Assembly: GCF_014138435.1 (NCBI RefSeq)
Contig: NZ_JACJIM010000006.1
Span: 124,001-188,000 of the forward strand
Length of the DNA: 64,000 nucleotides
Direction: 5' to 3'
Origin: Methylobacterium fujisawaense
GTDB taxonomy: Bacteria; Pseudomonadota; Alphaproteobacteria; Rhizobiales; Beijerinckiaceae
Each line of letters opens with the position of its first letter. Positions within the stretch are counted from its first letter, which is position 1. Positions 1 through 8,591 of this stretch are shown here, in pieces. Position numbers and translations under genes: made by a program. The notes beneath the pieces are model-generated. The model did no database searches. It was not told the DNA's origin and worked only from the letters and a program-made list of their open reading frames with translations.

Positions 1-160
1 GCACCGGCCCTGTGTTGCCGATGACGAAGGCACCGATGGCTGCACCGAGGATGATGACAAACTCGAACGGCTGCCAGAGGACTGCCAAGTGGGCACCCAT
101 CGCCGCGTAGCTGCCGAACACGCAGACGAAGACGATCAGTGTGCCGACGATCAGCCGCAT
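1..160 (-). CDS. motA: Flagellar motor stator protein MotA (N-terminal part, runs off window)
   Basis: Only the first 53 codons lie in the window; the gene continues beyond base 1. The translation begins MRLIVGTLIVFVCVFGSYAA and continues through GAHLAVLWQPFEF and a hydrophobic glycine-rich stretch. This is the typical start of the MotA/LafT stator subunit, with membrane segment 1 followed by the conserved HLAVLWQP loop. MotA forms the proton-conducting stator with MotB in the inner membrane. The ATG at 160 is the natural start. The more than 1 kb upstream is gene-poor. The pore and cytoplasmic loop residues are outside the window and cannot be checked. Confidence 0.9.
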   Translation of the reverse strand, partial: MRLIVGTLIVFVCVFGSYAAMGAHLAVLWQPFEFVIILGAAIGAFVIGNTGPV

Positions 161-386
161 GATTTGCCATCCTTGCGCGGCGGCAGGTACGGCCCCCGCG
201 AAGCTTTCAAGGATCCAGCAAATCACTGAACAAGGTTAATGCTGCGTTTAGAGCGGCCGCCGGAGGATTATGGGACGGTCGGTCCCAGCGTGGGGTCGAG
301 CGGGTTTGACCCGGCGTGACGGGTGCGGGCGTGTCGCACGCGCGAACGCGCGGGTTCGCGGGTCGTTGGGCCTAGCCGCCGAGCCT

Positions 387-428
387 GCCGCTCCATCCCC
401 GCCGCTCCATCCCCGCCACCCCATCCCC
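387..428. repeat. Three tandem 14-bp units
   Basis: The unit GCCGCTCCATCCCC occurs at 387-400 and 401-414. A third copy with two differences is at 415-428. It lies in the gene-poor stretch upstream of motA. No function is apparent. Confidence 0.7.
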
Positions 429-475
429 AGAGCCCGCGCATGATCTGCGGCTCGGACGGCATGCTGGGGCTGCGC

Positions 476-519
476 AAGGGCTTCGGCTTTGCCGGTGAAG
501 GGCTTCGGCTTTGCCGGTG
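476..519. repeat. Perfect 22-bp tandem duplication
   Basis: A 22-bp unit beginning AAGGGCTTCGGC occupies 476-497 and is repeated exactly at 498-519. It lies just downstream, in transposase orientation, of the decayed IS110 remnant. The rest of 161-670 shows no convincing gene; the long open frames on both strands there are a by-product of high GC. Confidence 0.75.
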
Positions 520-673
520 CATGGACCGTGCGCGAGCGGCACCCGATGCTGGCCCGCTGCTTCGGACATCCCGCGGCGAACAAGGCGTGACGGCGGGGCG
601 ATGGACGACCGTCCCCGCATCCCTCCCGCCTCGCGGCATGGCGGTTACGCCGTGGCCGGAGTTCCGCAGGCGC

Positions 674-1102
674 CCCGTGGGCCATCAACGCCCAGACGAT
701 CCGCGCCATCATGTCCGCCAGGGCGACGGTGACCCGCATGCGCGGCTGGCGCGACAGCATGCCGGCCGACCTCGCCCCAGCTTTGTCGCGGGATCCCGGG
801 CGAACCGCAGCGTCGGGCGCCGCGCCGCAGATCGCCTCCGCGTCGGCCATGGCGCTCTTCTGCCGCTTCGCGAACGGCTTCACGCAAGCCGGAGGGATGA
901 GCCGCGTGTCGTGACCGGCCAAGTCTATCCCGCATGCCCAGTGACGAGCACCGGCGCAGATCTCCATCGCGCCCATGCATCGGGGAGGTGTCGCGACGAA
1001 CGCCCGCCCCGGATCACGCCGCAGCATCGTGCGACCCACGGCTGTGCCACTCGCATCCGAGCGGTGACCCTGGAAAATCGACTCGACCGGATCGATCCCG
1101 CC
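674..1102 (-). pseudogene. Decayed IS110-family transposase remnant with internal deletion
   Basis: Read on the minus strand, the frame gives pieces that match IS110-type transposases in order: GGIDPVESIFQ (usual GIDLAKxVFQVHG), GAMEICAGARHWA (usual GMEACATAHHWA), RLIPPACVKPFAKRQK (usual RLIPPAYVKPFVKRQKN) and ADAEAICGAA. It then jumps to RQPRMRVTVALADMMARIVW, which matches the extreme C-terminus of the family. About 200 residues between the two blocks, including the catalytic serine region, are missing. Parts of the N-terminal acidic motif survive. No start codon context, terminal ends or target duplication could be recognised, so this is an inactive relic. The family match is from memory of the motifs, not a search. 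Confidence 0.65.
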
Positions 1103-1320
1103 GGTGCTCACCCCACCCGGGAGGCCGCCTGCAGGGGTGTCGCAACACCCCCGCTCTGGCACAGCGATGCCGTCGGGGGATGTCCACCCCAACGCTCAGG
1201 GTGGTTTTGCGGCGGTCCCCGGCCGAGATGAGGACGCATGGGAACGACCGTCGATGAACGGTTTCATTATTTTTGGGAGATAGTCATTCGGCCTATAAGG
1301 CACGAGTTTGGGCTATACCA

Positions 1321-2700
1321 ATGCGAATCGTGGCGAGCGGTGACGCAGAGACACAGACCGTACACCTGTCGGAAATCCTGGGTGCCTTGAGCCATGCCCT
1401 GGATCTGACGGAAGGTCAGCCCGTGGGGCATTGCATTCGTGCGACATGGATCGGCTTCCACATCGGCCGCGCGATGGGCCTGCCCGACCTTCAGCTGTGG
1501 GAACTCTACCATACGATCATGCTGAAGGATCTCGGCTGCTCAAGCAACGCCGCGCGAATCTGTGAGCTCTATCTATCCGACGATCTCAGCTTCAAACGTG
1601 ACTTCAAGACGGTGAGCGACAGCTTGCCGAAGGTGCTGGGCTTTGTCTTCGCTCACACGGGCCTGAAGGCAGGCTTGGCCGAACGGTTCCGCGCGGTGCT
1701 CAACATCTTGCAGAACGGCGGAGCGATCGCCGACGAGCTCATACAGACCCGCTGCCAGCGCGGTGCCGCGATCGCCCGGCAGCTCCGCTTTTCGACGAGC
1801 GTCTGCGACGCCATCCACGCGCTGGACGAGCACTGGAATGGCAGCGGCCGGCCGGACCGCCTCACGGGCGCTGCGATCCCGCTCTACGCTCGTGTGGCGC
1901 TGCTCGCGCAGGTGGTCGACGTCTTCCACGCCGCAGCTGGCCCTTCGGCCGCGATCGCCGAGGTGCGGGCGCGCTCTGGCACATGGTTCGACCCGCAGGT
2001 CGTCGCCTGCTTCGAAGCGGTCGCGGCCGAACCCGGCTTCTGGGAGGTTCTGGGTTCGGATGAGGTCGAGGCGGCGGTGTTCGCCCTGGCACCGGTCAGC
2101 CCGATCGCGGTGGACGAGGACTACCTCGACGACATCGCCCGCGCGTTCGCCCAGATCATCGATGCCAAGAGCCCCTTCACCTCCGGCCACTCCGAGCGGG
2201 TCGCGGTCTACGCCGATATGATCGCGGCCGAACTCGGCTTTACTGCGGAACGCCGCCGCTGGCTCAAGCGGGCCGCGCTCCTGCACGACATTGGCAAACT
2301 CGGGGTCTCGAACGCGATCCTCGACAAGAACGGCAAGCTGGACGATGCCGAGTGGCAGGACATGCGCAATCACGCCGCCCTGTCGGAGACCATCCTGGCC
2401 CGCGTGGCGGTGTTTCACGAGATGGCCTGTATCGGCGGCGGCCATCACGAGCGGCTGGACGGCAAGGGCTATCCACGGGGGCTGAAAGGCGATGCGATCG
2501 TACCCGAGATCCGGATCGTCTCGGTCGCCGACGTGTTCGACGCGCTGACCGCCGACCGACCCTACCGGGCCGCCATGCCGCTTGAGAAGGCGCTCGGCAT
2601 CATGCGGGCGGATGTCGGCACAGCGTTCGATCCGGCCTGCTTCGCGGCGCTGGAGCGGGCGCTCGCCGCGATCGAAGGGGATCTCGCCCGGGCGGCCTGA
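1321..2700 (+). CDS. Tandem HD-GYP domain protein, probable c-di-GMP phosphodiesterase
   Basis: This 459-aa protein has a C-terminal HD-GYP domain from about residue 270 to 450. Visible motifs are HSERV, LLHDIGKLG (His322-Asp323), a GHHERLDGKGYP block and VADVFDALTADRPY. These are the metal ligands and GYP signature of c-di-GMP phosphodiesterases. The N-terminal half resembles a degenerate copy: HWNGSGRPD stands where HHExxDGxGYP would be, and the HD pair is not evident, so it is probably non-catalytic. There is no membrane segment or signal peptide. The start is uncertain: an in-frame TTG at 1273 also exists, but ATG 1321 gives a sensible N-terminus. The gene stands alone. Its upstream neighbour motA suggests a link to motility control, which is inference. 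Confidence 0.85.
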   Translation: MRIVASGDAETQTVHLSEILGALSHALDLTEGQPVGHCIRATWIGFHIGRAMGLPDLQLWELYHTIMLKDLGCSSNAARICELYLSDDLSFKRDFKTVSDSLPKVLGFVFAHTGLKAGLAERFRAVLNILQNGGAIADELIQTRCQRGAAIARQLRFSTSVCDAIHALDEHWNGSGRPDRLTGAAIPLYARVALLAQVVDVFHAAAGPSAAIAEVRARSGTWFDPQVVACFEAVAAEPGFWEVLGSDEVEAAVFALAPVSPIAVDEDYLDDIARAFAQIIDAKSPFTSGHSERVAVYADMIAAELGFTAERRRWLKRAALLHDIGKLGVSNAILDKNGKLDDAEWQDMRNHAALSETILARVAVFHEMACIGGGHHERLDGKGYPRGLKGDAIVPEIRIVSVADVFDALTADRPYRAAMPLEKALGIMRADVGTAFDPACFAALERALAAIEGDLARAA

Positions 2701-2729
2701 GCCGCGTCGCCGTTCACCGATCCTCTTGC

Positions 2730-2888
2730 CTACCGGGCCGGCGCCATCGGGCCGGGCCGGCCGCCGGCAGCCTCGCTGCGGGGCGCGACAGTCCGGGATG
2801 CCACGATGACGACCGTGCGCACCGCCCATCCCAAGGCCGTCGAACCCAGGGCACTGAGGCACAGTGCGTCGAGGGCGCGGGTGATCAT
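2730..2888 (-). CDS. Possible small membrane protein (hypothetical)
   Basis: A 52-codon frame begins MITRALDALCLSALGSTALG and has one hydrophobic segment of about 20 residues followed by a basic, proline-rich tail. An AGGA-like sequence lies about 11 bases upstream of the ATG. I do not recognise a family. It is reported because the hydrophobic segment and start context are plausible, but a chance frame is quite possible in such GC-rich DNA. Confidence 0.25.
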   Translation of the reverse strand: MITRALDALCLSALGSTALGWAVRTVVIVASRTVAPRSEAAGGRPGPMAPAR

Positions 2889-3764
2889 GGTCCGAGATTC
2901 CTGGCGGAGAGAGGCGTGAGGGCGGGCGGCTGCCATCCGGACGTCGCCCGCTTTGCGAGCCCAGAGAGCACGACGCGTCGATACATTCTGATAGGAACGT
3001 CCGTTGTATTTAATACAACCTCGTTTTACTTTCTGGTTGTAGCTTTCCTCATCACGCTGGCCCCGCCGGAAGGAGGGCGCCTTCGTCCGCTTCCGGGGAC
3101 CGCACGATCCGGCCTCACGGGCGACGTCGGGTCGATAGGAGGCCATCCGCTTTCCGGCGGGCCTGCGCCGAAGCGGACCGGCCGCTTTCGGCCAGTTCCA
3201 GTCCCGTCGACAAGCGCTCCTAATGATCGCTCGGGGTGGTTTCCTGCCCATCCGCTGTCGGGGGCCGAAACCGTAAGATCCGACGTTCGCCCGGATCACG
3301 TCGGTTGACGGATGCGCGCCCCACGCGGCCATTCAGCCGGCGGTGACGAAGTCTCGTAAGCAGACGCTGCTGCCCGCAAGGGGCTATGCGCATAACGGCG
3401 GCTTTTGAGACGTCGCCGCCTGAAATTTGCGCGATCAGAACCCGTCACTCGGCACCGTTTTGAAGTTCTGACCTCATCACGAAATAAGAACTTTGCAGTC
3501 TATGTCCGCTGATGGTTCGCAGTCTTACGTATTAAATGCCAGATCCGGCCGATATTGTGGATAATGTGCTAGGATAGAGCACATAACTATGTTGTAAAAA
3601 TATTATCGGTTCGAAAAAGACGGTCGTTAAATACGAAAAAACATATAACAAATCCGTCGATTAAGTTGACTCATGTTTTCGTATGGAGTTAATTCGAAGG
3701 CGCCAGAGATCTTAGATCTTCAGTCGGCTTAAAATATCCATATTCGGCTGCGGGAGAGAGCAAG
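2889..3764. other. Long intergenic region with AT-rich leader
   Basis: No convincing gene lies here. The stretch 2985-3060 and especially 3540-3760 are markedly richer in A and T than the surroundings. The latter directly precedes the 3765 gene and is likely to hold its promoter. It also contains runs such as AAATACGAAAAAACATATAAC, unlike normal DNA of this genome, which may mean transferred sequence. Confidence 0.6.
3003..3019. promoter_or_regulatory. 17-bp perfect dyad, possible operator
   Basis: GTTGTATT-T-AATACAAC is a perfect inverted repeat with 8-bp arms around one base. It is AT-rich in an otherwise GC-rich stretch. It has the size and symmetry of a homodimeric regulator site. It is about 750 bases upstream of the next gene, so its target is unclear. 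Confidence 0.4.
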
Positions 3765-6700
3765 ATGGCGGGAATTTCTAGCATCGGGACTATGTCGCAA
3801 AGCGACTACACCAATCGTGCGCCACGCTTTAGTCAGACGCGGCCGATCACGCGCCTGTCGACGGGCGCAGACGGGCAGGAGGCCAAGGGAGCCAGCGTCG
3901 ATCCTGTGCTCTCGGCCGACGGAAACACGCTGGCCTTCGCCTCGGACGCCAGCAACCTCGTCGACAGCGACACCAACGGCGTCCGCGACATCTTCGTCAA
4001 GAACCTGCAGACCAACGCGGTCACCCGCATCTCCGTCGCCGCCGACGGCACCGACGCCGACGATGCCAGCGACGGCCTCTACAAGTCCGTCAGCCTCTCG
4101 GCCGACGGCACCAAGGTGGCCTTCGCCTCGAAAGCGAACAACCTCGTCCCCGGCGATACGAACGGCGCCAGCGACATCTTTGTCAGGAATCTCGCCAACA
4201 ACACCACCACCCGCGTCTCCATCGCCGCCGATGGTGCGCAGACGCCGAACGGCTCGAGCAGCACCAATCCCGTCATCTCCCCCGATGGGACCAAGGTCGC
4301 CTTCGTTTCGTCAGCCGCCAACCTCGTGTCCGGCGACACGAACGGGGCGCGCGACATCTTCGTCAAGGATCTGGCCACCGGCACCGTCACCCGTGTCGAC
4401 ACCACGGCCGACGGCACCCAAGCCGAGACGGGCAGCGACTCCTTCAGCCCGGTTTTCTCGCCCGACGGCACCAAGATCGCCTTCGTCTCCACGGCCGGCA
4501 ATCTCGTCTCGGGTGGCGAGAGTGGAACCTACACCGTCTACGTGAAGGACCTGAACACGCAGGCCATCACCCGCGTCTCGGCCGCGGCCGACGGAACGCC
4601 GGCCAACGGCCGGAATGCGTCGCCGGTTTTCTCGCCCGACGGCACCAAGATCGCCTTCGTCTCCGAGGCCGGCAACTTGGTCGGGAATGGGACGAACGGA
4701 ACCCTCGCCATCTACGTGAAGGACCTGAACACCCAGGCCGTCACCCGCGTCTCCACCGGCCCGGATGGGACGCCGCTCAACCTCGGCGGAGACCTCGTTC
4801 CGGCCTTCTCGCCCGACGGTACCAAGATCGCCTTCGTCGACAGCCTCTCCAAGCAGGCCTACATCAAGGATCTGGCCACCGACGCGCTCACCGCCGTGGC
4901 GCCCGTGCCGAACGCGAGCGTGACGCAGCGCGTCGCGTTCTCCTCCGACGGCACGCAACTGATCTTCGTCTCGGGTGACAGCACGCTGGTGCCCGGCGAC
5001 ACCAACGCGGCCCTCGACGTGTTCTCGGCCTGGACCGGGCAGACGACCACGGGCTTGGTCTATGACAAGGCTGATCGGGTCTCGTCCGAGACCTCCGGCA
5101 AACTCACCTTCACCGATGAGGATGTCGGTGACACCCACACCGTCACGGTCAAGCCGGGGGACGGGGCGGTGGGGACCCTGACCGCTAGGATTAGCCAGGA
5201 CTCGGGAACCGCGGCCGGCGTGATCGACTGGGAGTACACGGTCGACCACAAGGCGGTGGCCGGTTTGGCCAAGGGGCAGACCAAGACGGAGACTTTCACC
5301 CTCACGGTGGATGACGGGCACGGCGGCACCGCCGATCAGGTCGTCACTATCACGATCGTTGGCGACAACGATGCGCCGCACATTACGGCATTTGGGCCAT
5401 TCAAACGTCTGTCGACCCGCTCGGATGGACGAGAGGCCAACGGTGCCAGCCCGCATTTCGTGCTCTCAGCTGACGGAAACACGCTCGTCTTCGCCTCGGA
5501 TGCTGACAACCTCGTCGATGGTGACACAAACGCCAAACGCGATATCTTCTCTAAGGACCTCAGGACTGGAGTTGTGACACGCCTAACCGCCGTTGGCAGT
5601 ACTGAGGCCAACGGTGATAGTGATCGTTTCAATCTCTCACCTGATGGCAAAAAGCTAGTCTTCGTCTCGGATGCAAGCAACCTCGTGGACGGCGACACAA
5701 ATGACACCGCAGACGTCTTTGTCAAAGACTTGGATACTGAAGCTATAATCCGCCTTTCAGCTCCCTCCGATGGATCAACTCCTACAGGTACGATTAGCTT
5801 CGGCCGCTCGGCACTTGAATATACCCTTGGTTCTCCTAAGTTCTCCAGCGACGGAAAGGAGATACTTTTTAGTTCGGAGGTGAGCAACCTTGTATCGGGA
5901 GATAATAACAATGCTATCGATGGTTTCGTGTGGAACTCAAACACAGGAAAGATCACGCGCATCACAACTACAAGCGAAAACTTGGAGAGCGTAACCGGTC
6001 ACGGCAATGGCGATCCCGTTCTATCACCTGATGGAAAGAAGGTCGCATTTATCTCATATTCTGACAATATGGTGCCCGACGACACCAACGACACCTTCGA
6101 TATATTTGTTAAAGACCTTGACAGCGGCGCTGTCACGCGTGTTTCTACCTCTAGCAAAAATGAGCAGGCAAACGGGCCAAGCCAGTATTCGATCTTTACG
6201 CCAGACAGCAAGAAAATAATATTTGTCTCTGACGCAAGCAACCTCGTCGCGGACGATACGAATAGTTCGCCCGATATATTTATCAAAGACTTGGAAACCG
6301 GGACTACGACCCGCATTTCCGTAGGATCGAATGGGGAGCAACTCAGCCTCAGAGGCGATCTCGATCCTGTCCTTTCACCCGACGGCACTAAGCTAGCCTT
6401 TGTTGATGACGCCACGGGTATGGCTTACGTCAAGAACTTGGTCACTCAAGAGCTTATCCCCGTCGCACCAGTTCCGCGCACATCGGATCCCATTTCCCAT
6501 CCGAGCGCGGCCGAAAGTCAGCGCTTGGCCTTTTCACCTGATGGCAGCGAGCTGATCTTTGCCTCTATCGACGACACTCTGGTGGCAGATGACAAAAATA
6601 ATGCTATCGACATCTTTAAGGTCCGAATAGAACAAACCACTACTGGTCTCGTACTGGATAAAGCCGACCAGGACTTCGCCAGCGTCAGCGGCACCCTACC

Positions 6701-7127
6701 ATTCACCGATCCGGATATCAGAGACACCCACACGGTCACGGTCAAGCCCGGCGAGGGAGCGGTCGGCACCCTGACCGCCAAGATTAGCAAGGAGCCCAAC
6801 AGCAGCGGGCCCGGATCCATTGCCTGGACCTACACGGTGGACCACAAGTCCGTGCCTGCCCTCGCCGAGGGCCAGAGCCGGGTCGAGATGTTCACCGTGA
6901 CACTGGATGACGGCCACGGTGGCACATCCGATCAGGACGTCACGATTACAACCCGGGGCGTGGCACCGCTTGCAGCCGCGTCCAACAGTGAGCACAGCGT
7001 GTCGGCTCTTGCCTCCGCTCCGGCGCCATTCTCGCCTGCTGAGAGAAGCTCGGCGGGCTCAGACTCAGTCGTGCGGCCTACAGCATACACCGCATACGTT
7101 GTGACCATGTATCAAGATCACGTCTGA
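3765..7127 (+). CDS. Large beta-propeller (PD40/TolB-like) protein with two VCBS-like domains
   Basis: This 1120-aa protein is a head-to-tail duplication. Residues about 28-430 and 544-958 are propeller halves built from repeats of about 50-60 residues, such as LSADGNTLAFASDASNLV followed by DTNG..DIFVKNL. Residues about 430-535 and 959-1062 are Asp/Gly-rich VCBS- or cadherin-like domains with DDGHGGT and DTHTVTVKPG. A roughly 58-aa tail follows. There is no N-terminal signal peptide. Such proteins are often secreted by type I systems, but no RTX nonapeptides or exporter genes are visible here. The start ATG 3765 follows a GGGAGAG ribosome-binding site. Composition changes inside the gene: by hand count 4441-4500 is 67% GC and 6181-6240 is 42%. 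Function is unknown; adhesion or binding is inference. Confidence 0.8.
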   Translation: MAGISSIGTMSQSDYTNRAPRFSQTRPITRLSTGADGQEAKGASVDPVLSADGNTLAFASDASNLVDSDTNGVRDIFVKNLQTNAVTRISVAADGTDADDASDGLYKSVSLSADGTKVAFASKANNLVPGDTNGASDIFVRNLANNTTTRVSIAADGAQTPNGSSSTNPVISPDGTKVAFVSSAANLVSGDTNGARDIFVKDLATGTVTRVDTTADGTQAETGSDSFSPVFSPDGTKIAFVSTAGNLVSGGESGTYTVYVKDLNTQAITRVSAAADGTPANGRNASPVFSPDGTKIAFVSEAGNLVGNGTNGTLAIYVKDLNTQAVTRVSTGPDGTPLNLGGDLVPAFSPDGTKIAFVDSLSKQAYIKDLATDALTAVAPVPNASVTQRVAFSSDGTQLIFVSGDSTLVPGDTNAALDVFSAWTGQTTTGLVYDKADRVSSETSGKLTFTDEDVGDTHTVTVKPGDGAVGTLTARISQDSGTAAGVIDWEYTVDHKAVAGLAKGQTKTETFTLTVDDGHGGTADQVVTITIVGDNDAPHITAFGPFKRLSTRSDGREANGASPHFVLSADGNTLVFASDADNLVDGDTNAKRDIFSKDLRTGVVTRLTAVGSTEANGDSDRFNLSPDGKKLVFVSDASNLVDGDTNDTADVFVKDLDTEAIIRLSAPSDGSTPTGTISFGRSALEYTLGSPKFSSDGKEILFSSEVSNLVSGDNNNAIDGFVWNSNTGKITRITTTSENLESVTGHGNGDPVLSPDGKKVAFISYSDNMVPDDTNDTFDIFVKDLDSGAVTRVSTSSKNEQANGPSQYSIFTPDSKKIIFVSDASNLVADDTNSSPDIFIKDLETGTTTRISVGSNGEQLSLRGDLDPVLSPDGTKLAFVDDATGMAYVKNLVTQELIPVAPVPRTSDPISHPSAAESQRLAFSPDGSELIFASIDDTLVADDKNNAIDIFKVRIEQTTTGLVLDKADQDFASVSGTLPFTDPDIRDTHTVTVKPGEGAVGTLTAKISKEPNSSGPGSIAWTYTVDHKSVPALAEGQSRVEMFTVTLDDGHGGTSDQDVTITTRGVAPLAAASNSEHSVSALASAPAPFSPAERSSAGSDSVVRPTAYTAYVVTMYQDHV

Positions 7128-7629
7128 CCGATCTTTATTGCGGATCGGGTGACACTGACTGCTCCGATCACGACTATGGCGTGCTCGGTGCTCAGTTCGT
7201 CGGGCTGGATGTCACGTTCAAAACTTGGTGGTAAAGACGCGATTTGTGACATGGGCTGCGCCAAACAGGATCATTTCGAACGACGATCTTGAATTAGATG
7301 CGTCGGGAAAACGATCGTTTTCCCGACATTGACTGGCGGTACACATTCCGCGCGCCGAGGCGGTCAACTCCCGTCGGAAATTTGCGTCGACTACTCAAAC
7401 GTCGGAAAGCGTGTTGCTCAGAAGCTGGCAACGAGAAGGCTGCAAGGTCTGGTTTCGCGCGTCGTGCAACCGGAACTCGCCAGGTCGCTTCCGGCCAATC
7501 GCTGCCGTCCGCGGCACTCGATCCTGAGGTCCGCTGTCAGGCGCCGGACGCACCTGCCCATGCGCCCGACTTGGATCGGAACCAGCCGCCGCTCCTGTCG
7601 AACGGACCGAGCTTTGAGCCGAAAACAGA
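7128..7629. other. Intergenic region between convergent genes
   Basis: No convincing gene is seen. It contains a 26-bp palindrome at 7302-7327. A short frame at 7193-7234 reading QFVGLDVTFKTWW-stop resembles the first residues of some IS110-type transposases and may be a tiny relic. The 3' part (7330-7629) has open frames on several strands without recognisable content. Confidence 0.5.
7302..7327. repeat. 26-bp perfect palindrome
   Basis: GTCGGGAAAACGA is followed immediately by its exact reverse complement TCGTTTTCCCGAC, with no spacer. A zero-loop palindrome makes a poor terminator hairpin, and no U-tract follows. A binding site for a dimeric protein, or a mobile-element relic, is as likely. 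Confidence 0.6.
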
Positions 7630-8352
7630 TCAGTCGGCGGTCTGGACCGACCACGTGGCGTGACGAATGCCCGGGGCGCGGGCCAGTTCGGCCGTGACGG
7701 CGTCGAGCTCCTCGGCCTTCACGGCGCTGGCCGTCAGGGTCGCCACCACATCCACCGCGGTCTCGCCCCGCTCCTCCACCTCGACGCTGCCGACCGGGTA
7801 GTTCGCCGCCTCCAGGCGCTCCACCAGCAGATCCTGCGCCGGACCGGCCTCGCCGGGCGCCGTGGTGACCTGGACCTCGTAGGTCGCCTCGGTGGCGGAT
7901 TCGCGAATCGGCGCGCGGTTGATGGCATTCACCAGCGGCCGGAGCGCGGTGTTGCAGGCCAGAACCGTCACCATCACGAACACGGCCTCCAGGGGCAGGT
8001 CCGCACCGCAGAACGCCCCAACGGCCGCCGAGCACCACAGGGTCGCGGCCGTGTTGAGGCCGCGGACGTTCATGCCCTCCTTCATGATCACGCCGGCGCC
8101 GAGGAAGCCGATGCCGGAGATCACATAGGCCACCGTGCGGACGCCCCCGTCCGGGCCGGTGAGCCGCATGCCGAGATCCACGAAGGCGCTCGCTCCCACC
8201 GCGACCAGCACGGCCGTCCGCAGGCCCGCGGTGCGTTGCCGGTACTGGCGTTCGGCCCCGATGATCGTGCCGAGCACGAAGGCCACGAGCAGGCCGATGG
8301 CGGATTTCAGTTCTTCGGGGAGGGCGGTGTAGCTGATCATCCGCGGTCTCAT
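7630..8352 (-). CDS. MgtC/SapB family inner-membrane protein
   Basis: This 240-aa protein has the MgtC N-terminal membrane domain: LGTIIGAERQYRQRTAGLRT, then GIGFLGAGVIMKEG and NTAATLWCSAAVG. These are the signature stretches of the family. About 130 residues of hydrophobic N-terminus are followed by a soluble ACT-like C-terminal domain of about 90 residues. MgtC-type proteins are linked to survival in low magnesium and to ATP synthase control in pathogens; the role in free-living bacteria is unclear. Start ATG 8352 is chosen because upstream codons lack family similarity; ATG 8340 is an alternative. It is transcribed divergently from the moxR operon. No Mg2+ riboswitch was recognised upstream. 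Confidence 0.85.
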   Translation of the reverse strand: MRPRMISYTALPEELKSAIGLLVAFVLGTIIGAERQYRQRTAGLRTAVLVAVGASAFVDLGMRLTGPDGGVRTVAYVISGIGFLGAGVIMKEGMNVRGLNTAATLWCSAAVGAFCGADLPLEAVFVMVTVLACNTALRPLVNAINRAPIRESATEATYEVQVTTAPGEAGPAQDLLVERLEAANYPVGSVEVEERGETAVDVVATLTASAVKAEELDAVTAELARAPGIRHATWSVQTAD

Positions 8353-8591
8353 GGGAGCGGGGAGGTGACGAAACCGTGACACCATGGCCCGGCCCGGATC
8401 CGTAAGCGTATCCGAACCGGGATTGACGGCCGCACCGGGCAGCGGGCACACCGGCAAGAGCCTGAGGATCCCTTAAGAATTCGGGACCCGGTCGAGGAGA
8501 CGTGCAGGATGCAGCACACGGCCCGAGCGGCGGACGGGGTCCGCGCAAGATCCCGCAGCGCAAGATCCTGCCGCACAGGATGCGTCCGCGT

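Noticed and set aside
248..1231. Frames of over 300 codons on both strands upstream of the HD-GYP gene
   Set aside because: The plus-strand frame has no protein-like features. The minus-strand frame is explained by the IS110 remnant plus open GC-rich flanks, and is not an intact gene.
2730..3332. 200-codon minus-strand frame
   Set aside because: Only the last 52 codons (from 2888) look remotely protein-like. The upstream part is Arg/Pro/Gly-rich and spans AT-rich and palindromic DNA.
3765..7127. RTX-type calcium-binding adhesin
   Set aside because: No GGxGxDxUx nonapeptide repeats are present; the repeats are PD40-like propeller blades and VCBS-like domains.
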